DNA of 64,000 nt from Orobanche coerulescens (taxonomy: Eukaryota; Streptophyta; Magnoliopsida; Lamiales; Orobanchaceae). Positions 1 through 10,882 of this stretch are shown one piece after another. Position numbers and translations under genes: made by a program. The stretch lies in the NCBI GenBank assembly GCA_033398695.1, contig CM065802.1, forward strand, positions 147,050,096 to 147,114,095, given 5' to 3'. Position 1 is the stretch's first letter. The number at the start of each line of letters is the position of its first letter. Under the pieces are notes generated by a model, which was not told the DNA's origin, searched no databases, and saw nothing but the letters and a program-made list of their open reading frames with translations.

Positions 1-340
1 TCTTGTTTTATGGATACGATAATTAGTGATCGTCTAATTGTGGTTGTTTGGTCGTTTGAATTGAACTTTCAAAAGATTCGGTTTAGCCTTGTTAAAGGCT
101 TGCTTCCAAAACGCGTGTGTTTTGTGAATGGTGTGGTTTGAGAATGACTATGTGAACTCTATGGATATGTTTGGTGTTGATGTTGCACTTGGTATTGCGT
201 GTGGACGTATATTATTTTATTTCGGTGCATTGTGGTTTGACGTGGTGTTTTGCTAAGTGTTTGTTGCCCCTGGGTGAATTGTTTGAATATATGTGTTGTA
301 TTGTGCTGTGTGTGAATGTATGGATGTGGGCGGGGCCTAC

Positions 341-557
341 GGTGGCACATGGCATGCGATCATGTGGCCAGGATGCAACAAGCGATTGGTCCAACCGTGA
401 GAGCCTAATAAAAACTATGGTGGCACATGGCATGCGATCATGTGGCCAGGATGCAACAAGTGATTGATCCAACCATGAGCGCCAAAGATAATCTACGGTG
501 GCACATGGCATGCGATCATGTGGCCAGGATGCAACAAGCGATTGATCCAACCGTGAG
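341..557 (+). repeat. Tandem repeat, 78-bp period, about 2.8 copies
   Basis: Units begin GGTGGCACATGGCATGCGAT at 341, 419 and 497, exactly 78 bp apart, with only a few differences between copies. Each unit contains the palindromes GCATGC and GATC. The array lies in the LARD-1 LTR, where LARD-2 has an unrelated 109-bp array. The small ORFs reading through it in both directions are repeat translations, not genes. Confidence 0.9.
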
Positions 558-777
558 ATGTGTGTGATTTGTTTCGCAAGCCAGCTCGGGAGGGTCCTTC
601 GAGGCCTCGGGTGGGATGTCTGTGGTGGCGTCCCGGTCCTAGGCGATGCATGTGTGTGATTTGTTTCGCTAGCTAGCTCGGGAGGGTCCTTCGAGGCCTC
701 GGGTGGGATGTCTGTGGTGGCGTCCCGGTCCTAGGCGATGCATGTGTGTGATTTGTTTCGCTAGCCAGCTCGGGAGG
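558..777 (+). repeat. Tandem repeat, 92-bp period, interrupted by Tekay-1
   Basis: Units begin ATGTGTGTGATTTG at 558, 650 and 742, spaced 92 bp. The third unit is split by Tekay-1 after CTCGGGAGG and its remainder resumes at 10883 (CCTTCGAGGCCTCGAGTGGG, ending GGTCCTAGGCGATG near 10940). The continuity of this unit across the 10-kb insertion is independent support for the insertion boundaries. Confidence 0.9.
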
Positions 778-979
778 TGTAATATCCGACAGAAATTCCT
801 ACTTACTATTGTATTATTCGGATAATTCTTACTTACTGTTGTAGTCTTGTTGCATTTGTGTAATGAATATTGATGTTAGAATATATCATAATAGACTTAA
901 TAAAAAACGATCACTCGCATTACGATTGAATTCTCAACATTATACAGATAAGTACATTTTTGAGCTATTAAACCTGAGC

Positions 980-1306
980 CTAACGTACGCTAATCCTTAG
1001 GCATAGCGTACGCTATTTTGAGGCCCTTACGTACGTACAGAGGGACATGTTACTTACGTAACCAGTGTAATCGTATCCGATCTCAACTTTCGGCGTGTGA
1101 GGCCGGACTGGATTGGAATATCTGATCTTTTGGAGGAACCTAGTTGACCTACATTACGTACATAATGCTTCAAGCGGTAACGTACGTAATGATTTTCGAA
1201 TTTCAGTCTAATAGTCTCTGGACATAGCTTACATATGTAACACTTTTTGCGTAGCGTACGTAAAGTTGTTAACGTACATTATCCTGTTGTGATAACGTAC
1301 ATAACG
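980..1306 (+). promoter_or_regulatory. Iterated palindrome cluster, Tekay-1 U3 (5' LTR)
   Basis: About ten copies of a TTACGTACGTAA-like palindrome (variants TAGCGTACGCTA, TAACGTACATAA) occur in about 330 bp, ending some 10 bp before the TATA-like TTATAAAAAG at 1317-1326. The matching cluster in the 3' LTR (8730-9055) is closer to perfect, so the 5' sites look like decayed versions. Regulatory function is inferred from position and iteration only. Confidence 0.6.
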
Positions 1307-1316
1307 AACTGTGCTG

Positions 1317-1326
1317 TTATAAAAAG
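1317..1326 (+). promoter_or_regulatory. TATA-like element of the Tekay-1 5' LTR
   Basis: TTATAAAAAG follows the palindrome cluster immediately. The same TTATAAAAAGA motif stands in the 3' LTR near 9068-9077. Confidence 0.55.
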
Positions 1327-3469
1327 AGAACTTGTATCTTTCATTTTGCACGACCGAACTCTGATTTTTCACCCTTATAATCACCCCCCTGCATCCCTAG
1401 ATCAAATTTACCTCCTTCCAACCTGTGCTTGAGCTTTACATCTTGATTTTTGGAGCTTGTTGATTGGAAGTTGGAGTCATTCTTGAACCTTAGATTGTGT
1501 TCTTGTGTTTTTGGTGTATTGTTCTCCATTTCTGAAGGTATGTTATACGATTTAACCCTATAATCTCATAATTATAATGATAGTGATTAAGTATATTCCA
1601 TCTAGTGATGAATTAATCAAAATAAACATGTTTGTAGTTAAACTTTCAACAAACCTAATGATGAATATGATGATTAAGGGTTTTGTAATGATGTGTTCTT
1701 AGTGTTTTAAATGGTGATGATCATATTTAGTTAAACCTCACTCTTCTTGCTGGACTAATAACACCATTGGAATAATAATAGTCCTTGTTTCATTATAATG
1801 CAAATAACTTGTTGGAATAATTACCATAAAATATTTTAAGAAACCCTTGTTGATCATTAAAAGAATGAAATGACCTTCTTGAACCTAAGCAAAGTGAATT
1901 CAGAGGAATAATATTTGAATCTCCAAGTTAATTAGAAGATTATAAGTATGGTGTTAAACTTGAGGTAGTCTTCATGATCATAATATGGATTTGTAACTAG
2001 TTAACTCAACATAAGTAATTGATTGAATTGCAGATTTTACTTTTAATCAATTGAGATGTTCTTGATAAGTTTAAAGGATAGGAGACTATTGTTTAACACA
2101 TTATGGAACGATTCTTAATCCAACAAACATTTGGTAACATCTTGTAATCAATTGTAAGAAGAGAATGGTATTAATAATGTTCTTGAAGTAACACTTCAAC
2201 ATCTTAAAAAGTTGAACTACTCAAATGAGAATTAGGATGTTGTCTCGTTGAAGTTTGGTATAGATGATCATATGAACGTATTATTGAGTAAAATATACTT
2301 CATTCAAGGTTGATTGTCCGAGTAACCGATTTTGAATCGAGGGCCGGCTGTTCGTTCGACAAAGAAGGACTATTCTCGCCTCCGTATTGAGGCAAGTTAT
2401 CTTGCTTGGTTATAATAATGTGTGGATTCTTATGATGATTATGCATTTCGTGTATATGAAACACTTATAAACTTGTGTCTTGTGATTTGAGGTTGTTCTT
2501 AATGATGTCCCATTTTCATCATGGGATTGTATTCCCAAGTTTGTCACTTTCGAACCCTTGTTATTGTTGATCTTGTCAACATTTCGGTGAGTCCTCGGTC
2601 CTTAATCGGATTTGTGAATTATTGAATTCGTTGTCATGTTGCATCGTGACATATCTGGAGTCATATCTGCGTTCCGATTGGATATTGTGTAGGATTTTTA
2701 GCCGGGCACATATATAGTCATGCGTGATTATTTTCCGTGTTGGGCTGTGCACACGAGACGTAGTTCGTTAAGGCTAATTAGGTACATTGTCCCATGTATA
2801 TCCTGGATTCCGTATACGGGGTAGACATGTGCACTGACACATATTCGGATCGGGCGTACTGTGATGTCCCTCTTGAGCCGTACTATCTTAGTCGTTCATA
2901 GTCTATTTTTATATTTGGATGTGTTCGACGTTTTGTGACTAAGCGTTCATACGCCCTAGGGGTATGTTCGTTAGTCGGGTTGTTATCCTTGAAATCTTAT
3001 ATATGTGAATTGTATAATATCTTGAGAATCATTTATCATGTATATCTGACCCTGTGTTGGGCGAAATACTTGTGTTGTATTTTAGGTCGAGGAAAGGGCA
3101 AGGCACGGGAAGATCAGGGTGATGACAAAGGATTTGAAGGATACTAGTTCGGGGGCCCCAAGTCTTTTGAGTCCGGTCATGTTCGTACCGTGTAATGTTA
3201 TTTTTCCGCTTTATTTTAAATATGAACAAATGTATTGTTATTTAAGGTGTATTCCATCTCCATATGGATTATACTTATGTTTTGGATCCTGTGTATATTA
3301 AGGCCGTAGGCCATACTGCTGTAAACACCAAATCGGAGTAAGTACTATGTTTTGTGGTTCGGTATCACATGTATTGTGTATTTAATCTGTATTTTGGATA
3401 TCGCCTGGTGGGTCCCAGTATGGGGTCCACGGCACTGTAATAGCCGCCTTATTGGGGTGTTACGGAAGA

Positions 3470-3481
3470 TGGTATCAGAGA
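3470..3481 (+). other. Primer binding site, tRNA-Met type (Tekay-1)
   Basis: TGGTATCAGAG, complementary to the 3' end of initiator tRNA-Met, begins five bases after the 5' LTR. This is the usual primer of plant Tekay and many copia elements. Confidence 0.8.
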
Positions 3482-3915
3482 AGTGCTAGAGGTCTTCTTT
3501 TTTCTTTTGACTCTTTATGAATTGAACTAGTATCAAGAGACCTCCGTGTCACGTGTGACCCGTGCGAGCGCCTGATCCTACGAGCCGAATGCGATACGTA
3601 CTTTATGAACCTTGATTAAATTACTGACATGATATTGATATCTGAATGGATCTCTTTGTTGATCCTGGCATTTTAAGGGTTTGTGGCAGGAATTATCTGA
3701 TTGATGATGCGAATAAAATTATGGATTGATTATATGGTTAAAATTGTTCGACTCAAACGTCGATATGATATTCTGTGTGACCCTCGTAGTGCCGATAACT
3801 CATTACGAACTGTTTTCTTGAATATGTAATTTCTTACTGCCATTAACTTAGCATGAATTCTGATTGTTATCATGAACTGTACTTATGGTTATCTTTACTA
3901 ATTGATTCTTTCAGT
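3482..3915 (+). other. Tekay-1 untranslated leader
   Basis: About 430 bp between the primer site and the gag start, with no ORF. A CGTGTCACGTGTGACC block is shared with the Tekay-2 leader (about 48879-48893), showing common descent. Confidence 0.7.
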
Positions 3916-5100
3916 ATGGAAAGAAATTTGAGAGGCCGTGGCAGAGGGGGACGAGGCCGCGGAAGGGGCCGAATCCCGATACCACGAGCCAACAGACGTA
4001 CGAATGCAGAGCATAGTTCCGCAGGCAGTGGTTCGCCTTCTAGGGACCAATCGCACCACAATGGACGCGAGGATGCTCGTGTCGATCCTTACACTGTGAT
4101 GCAGGGCATAATAGCTCAGATGACCTAAATGGGTCAGTTAATGGAAACTACGCAGAGAGCTGCTACCGACCAGCATCAGGGGCCACCCCCTGTACATGGC
4201 GGACCGGTGAGTCCGATCATCAGCGACATCTCTCGCCAGCGACCCCCGATTTTTGAAGGTTCCTCTGAGCCGGCTGATATCGTGCATTGGATCGAACACT
4301 TCGAGAAATTGTTCGATATGGTAGACTGTCCAGTAGAGAATCGCGTCTCCGTAGCAGCTTACTACTTGGGCAAGGGCGCCCACACTTGGTGGCTTTCGGT
4401 GAGGCCAGCTGATGGCGTATGTACTTGGGAAGAATTTAAAAATCTCATGCTAGATCGTTACTATCCAGGTCCTCTCCGCGAGGCCAAACTATCAGAATTG
4501 CTGAATCCGGAACTATCCGAAGATGATGACGTACTATCTATCACCGAGAAATTCCAAGCACTTCTTCCTTTTAAATTGTGCGACCCTACCGGAGTTCATT
4601 GAGAAAGCTCTAGAGTACGAATTGACCATGAAAGAAATTTCCAAGAAGCAACCGCAGTCTAACAACAAGAAATTCAGAAACCAGAACCAAACAGACAGCA
4701 ACCGGGGAACATTCAAGAGACCCCAATCAGTGCCAAATCCTTCTGAACGACAACCTATGGCGTCGAAGCCAATCGGATCGCAACCTCGAGCGGTCAGCTT
4801 ATCTGTTGTGTGCTATAACTGCGGGGACCAGGGGCACATCAATTCGAAATGCCCAAGGCCAGCCGTGTCATGCCATACTTGTGGGAAAAATGGACATCGT
4901 GCTCGTTATTGTAGGAGTGGACCAGGACATACTCCCGCAGCATCTCATGCTCTAGTACAGTCTTCAGTTCAGGACCGTGTACCTCCGTCCGCTTCTTATC
5001 AGACTATTGGGGCAAACAAAGGGATGGGACGTAGAAATCAAGCTGGAACATCTGGTGCTGGGGCTGCAAAACCCAGAGTCTATGATATGAAGAAGGCTGA
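3916..5100 (+). pseudogene. gag: Tekay-1 Gag (capsid and nucleocapsid), disrupted
   Basis: Gag would package the element RNA into cytoplasmic particles. The reading starts at ATG 3916 with an Arg/Gly-rich N-terminus (MERNLRGRGRGGRGRG). It passes through a Retrotrans_gag capsid domain (SSEPADIVHWIEHFEKLF to RYYPGPLREAKLSELL, about 4261-4500) and reaches two CCHC zinc knuckles, CYNCGDQGHINSKC at 4811 and CHTCGKNGHRARYC at 4871. A TAA at 4126 replaces a CAA codon (Tekay-2 has a Gln codon at the matching place). A deletion near 4570, relative to Tekay-2, removes about 30 residues of capsid and shifts the frame; the nucleocapsid then continues in the frame of 4523-5521. The start is taken from alignment with Tekay-2 at 49324. 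Confidence 0.9.
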
Positions 5101-5517
5101 AGATCCCGAAGCCAGCATGATTGCAGGTACTCTCGAGATCCAATCTCAGCCTGTCTGTGTTCTTTTTGATACTGGTTCTTCACAATCCTTTTTATCTGCT
5201 TCCTGTTTCAGTCGTTTGCAAATAGAGCATGTTATCAATTGTGAACCTTATATAATTGGACTACCTGATGGTAGAAGGATTGTTGGGAATCGTGAAGTTC
5301 AGGACTGCTCGATTTGTATGAACGACCGTGAGTGGTTGTCAAATTTAATTGTGGTCGATTTACCTAAAGATGATGTGATCTTGGGTATCGATTGGATGGA
5401 CCGTCATGATGCCGTAATTAGTGTCCGCAAGCGAACAGTGACCGTCACATCTGACGATGGTGTTGAGTGTACCTTCCAGGGTGACAATCCCAGCCATTCC
5501 GGGGAATCATCAGCGCT
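5101..5517 (+). pseudogene. Tekay-1 aspartic protease
   Basis: This is the retroviral-type aspartic protease that would cut the polyprotein. It is read in frame with the zinc knuckles: catalytic FDTGSSQSFLS (Asp codon at 5168), then VILGIDWMDRHDAVI near 5380. The protease itself looks intact. Just after it, near 5500, a one-base shift separates it from the downstream RT frame, which resumes with [16 protein letters not shown]. Family members normally read straight through here. Confidence 0.85.
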
Positions 5518-6528
5518 ATGAAAATAGTGAAACTGCTTAATCAAGGATGTATTGGCTATTGGTGTTACATGACCAAGACAACGGATCGACCAGTTGAATT
5601 GATTGATATTCCGGTAGTCCGAGACTACCTAGACGTATTTCCAGATGAGTTGCCAGGCTTACCTCCACATCGTGATGTAGAGTTCAATATTGAGTTAGAG
5701 CCTGGTACGTCCCCGCTTTCAAGAGCACCGTATCGTATGGCTCCGACTAAGATGCAGGAGCTGAAGAGCCAACTTGAGGATTTGACCGAGAAGGGCTACA
5801 TTAGACCTAGCGCGTCCCCTTGGGGAGCACCAGTACTATTTGTACGGAAGAAGGATGGATCCCTACGTCTGTGTATTGATTATCGTGAGCTGAACAGTGT
5901 AACCATTAAGAACAAATATCCATTGCCGCGTATTGATGATTTATTGGATCATCTTCAAGGGGCTGCTGTGTTTTCTAAGATCGACTTGAGGTCTGGTTAC
6001 CATCAGTTGAGGATTCGTGAGTCTGATATTTCGAAGACCGCTTTTCGTACTCGCTATGGGCATTATGAGTTCGTAGTGATGCCTTTTGGACTGACGAATG
6101 CACCAGCAGTATTCATGGATCTGATGAACCGAGTCTTTATTAATTATCTGGATCGCTTTGTAGTCATTTTTATTGATGACATTCTGATCTATTCTCGTGA
6201 CCATGAAGAGCACGAGCGTCATCTCCATCTGGTTCTCGAGGCGTTAACGTGGGAGCAGCTTTATGGAAAGTTTTCTAAATGTGAGTTCTGGATGAATGAA
6301 GTTATCTTTCTCGGACACATGATATCAGCTGATGGGGTACGAGTAGACCCACAGAAGACAGAAGCTATCCGAGACTGGCTACCACCAAAGAATGTTAAGG
6401 AAGTACGCAGTTTCTTGGGACTAGCAGGTTATTACCGACGGTTCGTGGAAGGTTTTTCCAAAATTGCCCAACCAATGACTAATTTGCTGAGGAAGGATAA
6501 GAAGTATTTATGGTCAGAGGCATGTTAG
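5518..6528 (+). pseudogene. pol: Tekay-1 reverse transcriptase
   Basis: RVT_1-type RT that would copy element RNA into DNA. Recognisable blocks are [58 protein letters not shown], the active site FIDDILIYS (6169-6195) and [16 protein letters not shown]. The RT core is uninterrupted, but the ORF stops at TAG 6526, where Tekay-2 has CAA (Gln), so the stop is a mutation and not a natural end. Confidence 0.92.
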
Positions 6529-6960
6529 CGGAGTTTTGATGAACTTAAGAGTCGTTTGATTTCGGCACCTATTTTAGTCCTACCGAAAGGAACGGAAGGG
6601 TTTGTAGTGTATAGTGACGCATCTAAACAGGGTCCTGGGTGTGTACTAATGCAGAACGGGAAGGTGATATCCTATTCATCGAGACAGCTATGACCCTACG
6701 AGGTCAACTACCCCACCCATGATTTAGAGCTTGCAGCCGTGGTGTTCGCTTTAAAAATCTGGCGTCTTTATCTGTATGGAGTTACCTGTCAGATTTTTAC
6801 TGATCACAAGAGCCTGAAGTACATTTTTACTGAGGAGTTAAACATGAGGCAGAGAAGGTGGCTAGAACTCATCAAAGACTATGATATAGAGATCCTTTAT
6901 CATCCGGGCAAAGCAAATGTAATTGCTGACGCTTTGAGTCATAAAACAGTACAGGAGCGA
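6529..6960 (+). pseudogene. Tekay-1 RNase H
   Basis: RNase H domain of the pol polyprotein, continuing in the RT frame past the stop at 6526. Motifs are FVVYSDAS (catalytic Asp), [25 protein letters not shown] and [15 protein letters not shown] second stop, TGA at 6691, sits where Tekay-2 has CGG (Arg), so a CGA-to-TGA change in this copy is likely. One residue is lost in frame near 6833 compared with Tekay-2. Confidence 0.88.
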
Positions 6961-8223
6961 ATGCTTGCCTGCCTAACAACTCAGAGGGAATTTCAGCTAG
7001 AATTGGTGAGGCCGGAAATTGAAGTCTGGTTACAGCGTATTCAAGAACAACTCTGTACACTTGAGATTTCATCGTCCCTTGAGGATATAATTAGATCGAA
7101 ACAAGTTACGGACCCATTCTTATCTCGAGTCCGGAATGAAGTGACTCAAGGGAAAGCTCCTGGCTTTGTGATACACGAGGATGGATTGATACGCTTCAGG
7201 AACCGAGTTTGTGTACCCGCAGATGATGAATTAAGGAATTCTATCCTGAGAGAAGCTCATGCTACCCCATACTCTATCCACCCAGTGTCTAGCAAAATGT
7301 ATAAGGATTTGAAACAATATTATTGGTGGGGGAGTATGAAACGTGAAGTTGCGGAGTTCGTTTCGAGGTGTCTAACCTGTCAACAAGTTAAGATTGAGCA
7401 CCAGCGACCCGCAGGAATGCTTAAACCGCTTCCGATTCCTAAGTGGAAATGGGAGGACATATCGATGGATTTTATTACCAGCTTGCCGACGAGTCATCGA
7501 GGGATGAACGATTTGGGTGATTGTGGATCGTTTAACCAAATCAGCCCACTTTCTGGAGATTAAAGACACTTGGGGACCCGAGAGATTGGCCCAACTATTT
7601 ATCAAAGAAATAGTAAGGTTACATGGTACCCCTAAGAGTATTGTATCAGATCGTGACGAGCGATTCATGTCACATTTTTGGAAACCAGTTCATCGTGCGA
7701 TGGGTACGTAATTGAACTTCAGCACAGCATTTCACCCGTAGACGGATGGTCAGACTGAGAGAACTATCCAAACTTTAGAGGATATGCTGAGGGCGTGCAT
7801 TATCGATTGGAAGGATGATTGGAAGGCCCAACTACCTTTGGTGGAATTCATTTATAATAACAGCTGGCACAGTTCGATCCAGATGGCACCTTATGAAGCA
7901 TTGTATGGTCGTCGTTGTAGATCCCCTCTGTGTTGGGACGATCCATCTGAAACCTTGGGTACGGAACCCGATATGTTGTTAGCAGCCCGTGAGAAGATCG
8001 CTCTGATTAGGAGTCGTTTGTTGACGGCTCAAAGCCGACTGAAGTCCTACGCAGACAACTGCCGCCGACCGCTTGAGTTCGAGGTCGGCGACCATGTACT
8101 AATAAAGGTGTCCCCTACTCGAGGAGTTTTTCGTTTTGGGAAGAGAGGCAAGCTGAGTCCGAGGTATATCGGTCCGTTTGAGGTTTTGGAACGAGTAGGC
8201 AATTTAGTCTATCGCCTGGCCTG
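6961..8223 (+). pseudogene. Tekay-1 integrase
   Basis: Integrase that would insert the cDNA. An HHCC zinc-binding module runs from HATPYSIHP to CLTCQQVK (about 7258-7386), followed by the core domain ([51 protein letters not shown]). It is broken by a short deletion near 7507 that shifts the frame, by TAA 7709 and TAG 7739 (both C-to-T relative to Tekay-2 Gln codons), and by an 11-base deletion near 8222 that ends the frame. The C-terminal part ([19 protein letters not shown]) is well preserved. Confidence 0.9.
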
Positions 8224-8490
8224 AGCCGGATTCATAACGTGTTCCATGTCTCCCAGTTAAGGAAATACGTTGCTGATCCGAGTCATGTACTTCAGTTCGA
8301 TGAGATCGATTTAGCGGAGGATCATTCATATGAGGAGCACCCCGTACGAATACTTGAGAGGAGGATCAAACAATTGCGGAACAAGACGATTCCCCTACTG
8401 AAGATTCAGTGGTCACGACATGGGGTCGAGGAGGCCACGTGGGAGACGGAGAGCAGCATTCGAGAGAGGTATCCTAAATTGTTTCCCCTT
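8224..8490 (+). pseudogene. Tekay-1 chromodomain tail
   Basis: [21 protein letters not shown] leads into a chromodomain: [19 protein letters not shown], then [19 protein letters not shown] with the aromatic/Glu pattern of the fold. In chromoviruses this module steers integration to heterochromatin. The natural stop seen in Tekay-2 is lost here by a one-base shift, so the frame runs on to 8532 into the LTR. Confidence 0.88.
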
Positions 8491-8513
8491 AGTTTCGAGG
8501 ACGAAACCCCTTT

Positions 8514-8527
8514 TAAGGGGGGGAGGA
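8514..8527 (+). other. Polypurine tract of Tekay-1
   Basis: A purine-rich run immediately precedes the 3' LTR start. It follows the block TTTCGAGGACGAAAC, which recurs in similar form before the 3' LTRs of Tekay-2 and LARD-2, and would prime plus-strand DNA synthesis. Confidence 0.8.
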
Positions 8528-10882
8528 TGTAATATCCGACAGAAATTCCTACTTACTATTGTATTATTCGGATAATTCTTACTTACTGTTGTAGTCTTGT
8601 TGCATTTGTGTAATGAATATTGATATTAGAATATATCATAATAGACTTAATAAAAAACGATCACTCGCACTACGATTGAATTCTCAACATTGTACAGATA
8701 AGTACATTTTTGAGCTATTAAACCTGAGCCTAACATACGCTAATCCTTAGGCATAGCGTACGCTATTTTGAGGCCCTTACGTATGTAAAAAGGGACATAT
8801 TACGTACGTAACCAGTTTAATCGTATCCGATCTCAACTTTCGGCATGTAGGGCCGGACGGGATTCGAATATCTTATCTTTTGGAGGCAACCTAGTTGACC
8901 TACATTACGTACGTAATGCTTCAAGCGGTAACGTACGTAATGATTTTCGAATTTCAGTCCAGTGGTCTCTGGACTTAGCTTACGTACGTAACACTTTTTG
9001 CGTAGCGTACGTAAAGTTGTTAACGTACGTTATCCTGTTGTGATAACGTACGTAACGAACTGTGCTGTTATAAAAAGACAACTTGTGTCTTTCATTTTGC
9101 ACGACCAAACTCTGATTTTTCACCCTTATAATCACCCCCCTGCATCCCTAGATCAAATTTACCTCCTTCCAACCTGTGCTTGAGCTTTACATCTTGATTT
9201 TTGGAGTTTCATTATAATGCAAATAACTTGTTGGAATAATTACCATAAAATGTTTTAAGAAACCCTTGTTGATCATTAAAAGAATGAAATGACCTTCTTG
9301 AACCTAAGCTAAGTGAATTCAGAGGAATAATATTCGAATCTCCAAGTTAATTAGAAGATTATAAGAATGGTGTTAAACTTGAGGTAGTCTTCATGATCAT
9401 AATATGGATTTGTAACTAGTTAACTCAACATAAGTAATTGATTGAAGTGGAGATTTTACTTTTAATCAATTGAGATGTTCTTGATAAGTTTAAAGGATAG
9501 GAGACTATTGTTTAACACATTATAACGATTCTTAATCCAACAAACATTTGGTAACATCTTGTAATCAATTGTAAGAAGAGAATGGTATTAATAAGGTTCT
9601 TGAAGTAACACTTCAACATCTTAAAAAGTTGAACTACTCAAATGAGAATTAGGATGTTGTCTCGTTGAAGTTTGGTATAGATGATCATATGAACGTATTA
9701 TTGAGTAAAATATACTTCATTCAAGGTTGATTGTCCGATTAACCGATTTTGAATCGAGGGCCGACTGTTCGTTCGATAAAGAAGGACTATTCTCGCCTCC
9801 GTATTGAGGCAAGTTATCTTGCTTGGTTATAATGATGTGTGGATTCTTATGATAATTATGCATTTCGTGTATATGAAACACTTATAAACTTGTGTCTTGT
9901 GATTTGAGGTTGTTCTTAATGATGTCCCGTTTTCATCATGGAATTGTATTCCCAAGTTCGTCACTTCCGAACCCTTATTATGGTTGATCTTGTCGTCATT
10001 TCGGTGATTCCTCGGTCCTTAATCGGATTTGTGAATTATTGAATTCGTTGTCATGTTTCATCGTTACATATCTGGAGTCATATCTGCGTTCCGATTGGAT
10101 ATTATGTATGATTTTTACCCGGGCACATATATAGTCATGCGTGAATATTTTCCGTGTTGGGCTGTGCACACGAGACGTAGTTTGTTGAGGGCTAATTAGG
10201 TACATTGTCCCACGTATATCCTGGATTCCGTATATGGGATGGACATGTGCACTGACACATATTTGGATCGGGCGTACTGTGATGTCCCTCTTGAGCCGTA
10301 CTATCTTAGTCGTTCATAGTCCATTCTTATATTTGGATGTGTTCGACATTTTGTGACTAAGCGTTCATACGCCCGAGGGGTATGTTCGTTAGTCGGGTTG
10401 TTATCCTTGAAATCTTATATATGTGAATTGTATAATATCTTGAGAATCATTTATCATGTATATCTGACCCTGTGTTGGGCGAAATACTTGTGTTGTATTT
10501 TAGGTCGAGGAAAGGGCAAGGCACGGGAAGATCAGGGTGATGACGAAGGGTTCGAAGGATACTAGTTCGGGGCCCCCAAGTCTTTTGAGTCCGGTCATGT
10601 TCGTACCGTGTAATGTTATTTTTCCGCTTTATTTTAATTATGAACAAATGTATTGTTATTTAAGGTATATTCCATCTCCATATGGATTATACTTATGTTT
10701 TGGATCCTGTGTATATTAAGGCCCTAGGCCATACTGCTGTAAACACCAAATCAGAGTAAGTAGTATGTTTTGTGGTTCGGTATCACATGTATTGTGTATT
10801 TAATCTGTATTTTGGATATCGCCTGGTGGGTCCCAGTATGGGGTCCACGGCACTATAATAGCCGCCTTATTGGGGTGTTACA
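8528..10882 (+). repeat. Tekay-1 3' LTR (2355 bp)
   Basis: It matches 778-3464 from TGTAATATCC to GGTGTTACA, apart from scattered substitutions and one deletion of about 335 bp at 9208 (TTTTTGGAG joined directly to TTTCATTATAATG). The palindrome cluster (8730-9055) and a TATA-like box at about 9068-9077 are retained. It ends at 10882; host DNA (a 92-bp repeat of LARD-1) resumes at 10883. Confidence 0.92.
8730..9055 (+). promoter_or_regulatory. Iterated palindrome cluster, Tekay-1 U3 (3' LTR)
   Basis: About ten palindromic sites occur, several of them perfect: ATTACGTACGTAAT-type (8903 area, 8930 area), TTACGTACGTAA, TAACGTACGTTA, TAGCGTACGCTA. They are spaced irregularly over 330 bp and stop just before the TATA-like box. 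The ACGT core is also the core of plant bZIP and bHLH sites, so factor binding is conceivable but unproven. Confidence 0.6.

Larger units (their letters stand above)
1..777 (+). mobile_element. LARD-1 (outermost element), 5' LTR, first part
   Basis: This is the middle of an LTR whose start lies left of the window. It aligns by eye with 38990-39300 and 44100-44420 in the LTRs of LARD-2, including the stretch around GTGTGGACGT and the block ending GCTAAGTGTTTG. After about position 340 the LTR is filled by two tandem arrays that differ from the arrays at the same place in LARD-2. The LTR is broken at 777 by Tekay-1 and resumes at 10883. No coding capacity is credible; the short ORFs here lie in the repeats. 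LARD-1 is the oldest recognisable layer, since every other element sits inside it directly or indirectly. Confidence 0.85.
778..3464 (+). repeat. Tekay-1 5' LTR (2687 bp)
   Basis: It starts TGTAATATCC and ends GGGTGTTACG just before the primer site, the last base being mutated from the CA end kept in the 3' copy. A TATA box lies near 1317-1326, directly downstream of a cluster of TACGTA-type palindromes (980-1306). It is about 335 bp longer than the 3' LTR because the segment around 1456-1786 is missing from the 3' copy. Confidence 0.92.
778..10882 (+). mobile_element. Tekay-1: complete but defective Ty3/gypsy chromovirus
   Basis: A full LTR retrotransposon lies between LTRs at 778-3464 and 8528-10882, with internal order gag, protease, RT, RNase H, integrase, chromodomain. 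The LTRs start TGTAATATCCGAC and end GGGGTGTTAC(A/G). The flanking 5-mers are GGAGG (773-777) and GAAGA (10883-10887). They differ by two G-to-A changes but align in register with the intact 92-bp repeat, so they are best read as a decayed TSD. The terminal chromodomain, the Met-type primer site and the long LTRs point to the Tekay/Del lineage. At least five stops and several frameshifts make it non-functional. Confidence 0.93.

Noticed and set aside
341..777. CRISPR-like direct repeats
   Set aside because: Units are contiguous 78- and 92-bp tandem repeats without unique spacers, inside a plant LTR, and no cas genes are present.
3470..3481. tRNA gene fragments at the primer sites
   Set aside because: Only the 12-18 bases complementary to a tRNA 3' end are present, directly after an LTR. 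There is no cloverleaf.
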